From: DAIDKA01 sp036489445
GTDB lineage: Bacteria > Pseudomonadota > Gammaproteobacteria > Steroidobacterales > Steroidobacteraceae
Assembly: GCA_036489445.1 (NCBI GenBank)
Contig: DASXFV010000015.1
Location: forward strand, 1-32,386
Length of the DNA stretch: 32,386 nt
Direction: 5' to 3'
Part shown: piece after piece, positions 30,391 through 32,386 of the stretch
How positions within the stretch are numbered: the stretch's first letter is position 1
How the letters are laid out: every line of letters starts with the position of its first letter
Position numbers and translations under genes: made by a program
The notes under the pieces: model-generated
The model's input: the letters and a program-made list of their open reading frames with translations, nothing else
What the model was told of the DNA's origin: nothing
Databases searched by the model: none

Positions 30391-30393
30391 GCG

Positions 30394-30422
30394 ATCATAG
30401 CCACGCTATCGCCCGGTTGCAA
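30394..30422 (-). promoter_or_regulatory. Sigma70-type promoter of tpiA-secG-tRNA-Leu
   Basis: On the minus strand, -35 TTGCAA (30422-30417) and -10 TATGAT (30399-30394) are separated by exactly 17 bases. Both differ from consensus at one or two positions. The promoter lies between the glmM stop and the tpiA start, so tpiA and what follows can be transcribed independently of glmM. Confidence 0.6.
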
Positions 30423-30447
30423 TCGCCTTGAACGTCAGCGCAGCCTC

Positions 30448-31782
30448 TTACGCGACCGCAACGCGGACCACCTCGGCGAGCTCATCCGCGTAGGCCCGGG
30501 TGGCCGTCTCGTCACGGCCTTCCACCATGACCCGGATCACCGGTTCCGTGCCCGAGGGACGCAACACCACCCGGCCCTGACCGGCCAGGCGCGCCTCAAT
30601 GCTGCGCACGCTGGACTGGATGGCCGCCACGGTGGCGGGGTCGAAGCGCTGCGCCACCTTCACATTGAGCAATACCTGCGGGAAGCGCTGCATGCCCGCC
30701 GCCAGCTCCGCCAGGCGCCGCCCGGTGCGTTTCATGATGGACAGGACCTGCAGGGCACAGATCAGGGCGTCCCCGGTGGTGGTCTGGTCCAGGCACAGAA
30801 TATGTCCGGAAGTCTCGCCCCCCAGGACGCCGCCCGTCTCCCGCAGCAGCCCCAGTACATAACGGTCCCCGACCGCTGCGCGCTGGAACGGGATGCCTTC
30901 GGCTTTCATGGCCTGTTCCAGCCCGAAGTTGCTCATGACCGTGCCGACCACCGGGCCCGTGAGGGTACCTTCGCGCTTGCGGGCGCACGCCATGATGTAC
31001 AGCAACTGGTCGCCGTCGACGACGCGTCCCAGGTGATCGACCATGACCAACCGGTCGCCGTCCCCGTCCACCGCGATGCCCACATCGGCCCGAACCCCCG
31101 GCACGGTGAGCTGCAGCAGCTGCGGCGCCATCGAGCCACAGCCGTCATTGATGTTGCGTCCATTGGGCGAGCAGCCGATGGGCACGATTTCCGCACCCAG
31201 GTCCGCCAGCACCCGCGGACCGACCTTGTAGGCGGCACCATTGGCGCAATCGATGACGATCTTCAGGCCCGCGAGGTCCACACCCGGCGGCATCGTCTCG
31301 GCACAGAATGCCTGGTACAGCGTGCGGGACTTGTCGACGCGGGTGGCCCGCCCCAACTGACCCGATTCACGCGTGACCGGACCACGCTGCAGCTGCACCT
31401 CGATCTGCTCCTCGAGTTCATCGGAGAGCTTGCCGCCGTCGGCATCAAAGAACTTGATGCCGTTGTCATCGAATGGATTGTGCGAGGCGCTGATGACCAC
31501 GCCGAAGCGGCAATCAAACTTGCGCGTCAGATAGGCGATCCCGGGAGTCGGCAACGGTCCGATGAGCATGACATCCACGCCGGTGGCCACGAATCCCGCC
31601 TCCAGCGCGGATTCAAACATGTACCCGGACAGCCGCGTGTCCTTGCCGATGAGCACCTTGCCGCCCTGCGGGGCGAGCACGTGGGCCGCCGCGCTCGCCA
31701 GATTCAATGCGAAGTCCACGGTCATGGGATGCTGCCCCACCCGTCCACGCACACCGTCAGTTCCAAAATACTGCCGCGCCAA
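30448..31782 (-). CDS. glmM: Phosphoglucosamine mutase
   Basis: A 444-residue cytoplasmic enzyme converting glucosamine 6-phosphate to glucosamine 1-phosphate for peptidoglycan and LPS precursors. The alpha-D-phosphohexomutase features are present: start RQYFGTDGVRGRVG, catalytic phosphoserine S100 in VISASHNPFDDNGIKFF, the Mg2+ loop DGDGDR, the sugar-binding GETSGH, and the phosphate-binding RPSGTEPVIRVMVEG at the C-terminus. Its size is normal. The start is TTG 31782 with AGGAG eight bases upstream (31791-31795). The gap from folP is three bases, so the two are cotranscribed and likely coupled. Confidence 0.96.
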   Translation of the reverse strand: MARQYFGTDGVRGRVGQHPMTVDFALNLASAAAHVLAPQGGKVLIGKDTRLSGYMFESALEAGFVATGVDVMLIGPLPTPGIAYLTRKFDCRFGVVISASHNPFDDNGIKFFDADGGKLSDELEEQIEVQLQRGPVTRESGQLGRATRVDKSRTLYQAFCAETMPPGVDLAGLKIVIDCANGAAYKVGPRVLADLGAEIVPIGCSPNGRNINDGCGSMAPQLLQLTVPGVRADVGIAVDGDGDRLVMVDHLGRVVDGDQLLYIMACARKREGTLTGPVVGTVMSNFGLEQAMKAEGIPFQRAAVGDRYVLGLLRETGGVLGGETSGHILCLDQTTTGDALICALQVLSIMKRTGRRLAELAAGMQRFPQVLLNVKVAQRFDPATVAAIQSSVRSIEARLAGQGRVVLRPSGTEPVIRVMVEGRDETATRAYADELAEVVRVAVA

Positions 31783-31785
31783 AAC

Positions 31786-32386
31786 CTACACTCCTGCCTG
31801 CACCGCGTGTGCAATCTTCAATGCGTCCATCGTCTCGGCGACGTCATGCGCCCGGATGATATGTGCGCCCCGCAGTGTCGCGGCCACCGCCAGCGCCAGG
31901 CTCCCGGCCAGACGATCCGCCTCGGGACGGCCGGTGATGGCAGGAATCGTCGATTTGCGGGACATTCCCATCAGCACCGGCAGCCGCAGCGAGACGAAAT
32001 CCGGCAGCTGGCGCACCAGGGCCAGATTGTGCGCCACTGTCTTGCCAAAGCCGAATCCGGGATCGATGACGATGCGGTCGCGGCTGATGCCGGCAGCCTC
32101 GCAGGCGGCCACTCTGGCGTGCAGGTAGGCCTTCACTTCGGCCACCACATCGGCATATTCGGGTCGGCGCTGCATGGTCTGGGGCTCACCTTGCATATGC
32201 ATGACACATACTGCGCAGCCGGAAGCGGCGGCGGCCTCCAGCGCGCCGGGGCCCTGCAGGCCGCGCACATCATTGATGAACGTCGCACCCGCGGCAGCGG
32301 CGGCGCGCATGACCTGCGGCCGGCTGGTATCCACGGAGAGGATGGCGCGGCCGGCGCGGGTCAGGTGCTCGATCACCGGAATCACG
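31786..32386 (-). CDS. folP: Dihydropteroate synthase, 3' part (cut by window end)
   Basis: About 199 C-terminal residues of the TIM-barrel enzyme that joins p-aminobenzoate to the pterin pyrophosphate in folate synthesis; the target of sulfonamides. Visible blocks are ILSVDTSRPQVM, FINDVRGL, CVMHMQGEPQTMQ, IVIDPGFGFGKTVAHNL, LMGMSRKS (with the conserved SRK) and IIRAHDVAETMDAL. The N-terminal third, including the usual NVTPDSFSDGG loop, lies beyond the right edge of the window; the ATG near 32385 is not the start. It is followed after three bases by glmM, the usual neighbour. Confidence 0.95.
   Translation of the reverse strand, partial: VIPVIEHLTRAGRAILSVDTSRPQVMRAAAAAGATFINDVRGLQGPGALEAAAASGCAVCVMHMQGEPQTMQRRPEYADVVAEVKAYLHARVAACEAAGISRDRIVIDPGFGFGKTVAHNLALVRQLPDFVSLRLPVLMGMSRKSTIPAITGRPEADRLAGSLALAVAATLRGAHIIRAHDVAETMDALKIAHAVQAGV
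31791..31795 (-). promoter_or_regulatory. Ribosome site for the glmM TTG start
   Basis: AGGAG on the minus strand lies within the last codons of folP, eight bases before TTG 31782-31780. It supports TTG as the true start, giving the conserved N-terminus MARQYFGTDGVRG. Confidence 0.65.

Noticed and set aside
1..32386. CRISPR array, insertion sequence, prophage or toxin-antitoxin module
   Set aside because: No regularly spaced repeats, transposase or integrase motifs, or phage or toxin-antitoxin gene pairs were found on either strand.

Overview
The window looks like chromosomal DNA of a GC-rich gammaproteobacterium. The strongest evidence is the gene order folP-glmM-tpiA-secG-tRNA-Leu(GAG)-nuoA...nuoN on the minus strand. 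This arrangement is familiar from Gammaproteobacteria of the Xanthomonadales / Nevskiales / Steroidobacterales type. The taxonomic placement is inference from gene order and protein character; no rRNA gene is present. I see no IS element, CRISPR array or phage gene, and no gene-free stretch longer than about 300 bases.

Right half (about 14.5-32.4 kb), core genome: reading leftwards there is the 3' part of folP (cut by the window end), glmM, tpiA, secG, a tRNA-Leu and the complete 14-gene operon for proton-pumping NADH:quinone oxidoreductase (complex I), nuoA to nuoN. The genes are tightly packed, with ATGA overlaps at C/D, E/F and J/K, a 1-nt overlap at D/E and a 10-nt overlap at A/B. Many starts are not ATG: TTG for glmM, tpiA and nuoC, and GTG for nuoB, nuoH and nuoJ. 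A sigma70-type promoter with 17-bp spacing lies before tpiA, and a terminator-like structure sits between the tRNA and nuoA.

Left half (1-14.5 kb), accessory metabolism: a small membrane protein and a short decayed-looking gap; a yeast-FCY1-like cytosine deaminase; a DUF4382/DUF5666-type lipoprotein; a POT-family peptide/proton symporter; and a four-gene minus-strand catabolic cassette. In transcription order the cassette encodes a citrate-synthase-fold (citryl-CoA-lyase-like) protein, a CaiB/BaiF family III CoA-transferase, a VOC protein and an intradiol aromatic-ring dioxygenase. Its upstream gap carries two similar palindromes, 19 bp apart, that look like a twin operator of an IclR-type repressor. 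Behind it lies a SAM-dependent O-methyltransferase whose start is TTG. Then come two plus-strand genes carrying three copies of one secreted ~300-residue domain, a minus-strand MFS carboxylate transporter and a small secreted beta-rich protein.

The best candidate for an undescribed system is the ring-cleavage / CoA-transfer / lyase cassette with its twin operator. It suggests that the product of intradiol cleavage is activated as a CoA thioester and split by a citrate-synthase-fold lyase, rather than passing through the usual beta-ketoadipate or maleylacetate steps. The triplicated secreted domain family next to it is the second candidate.
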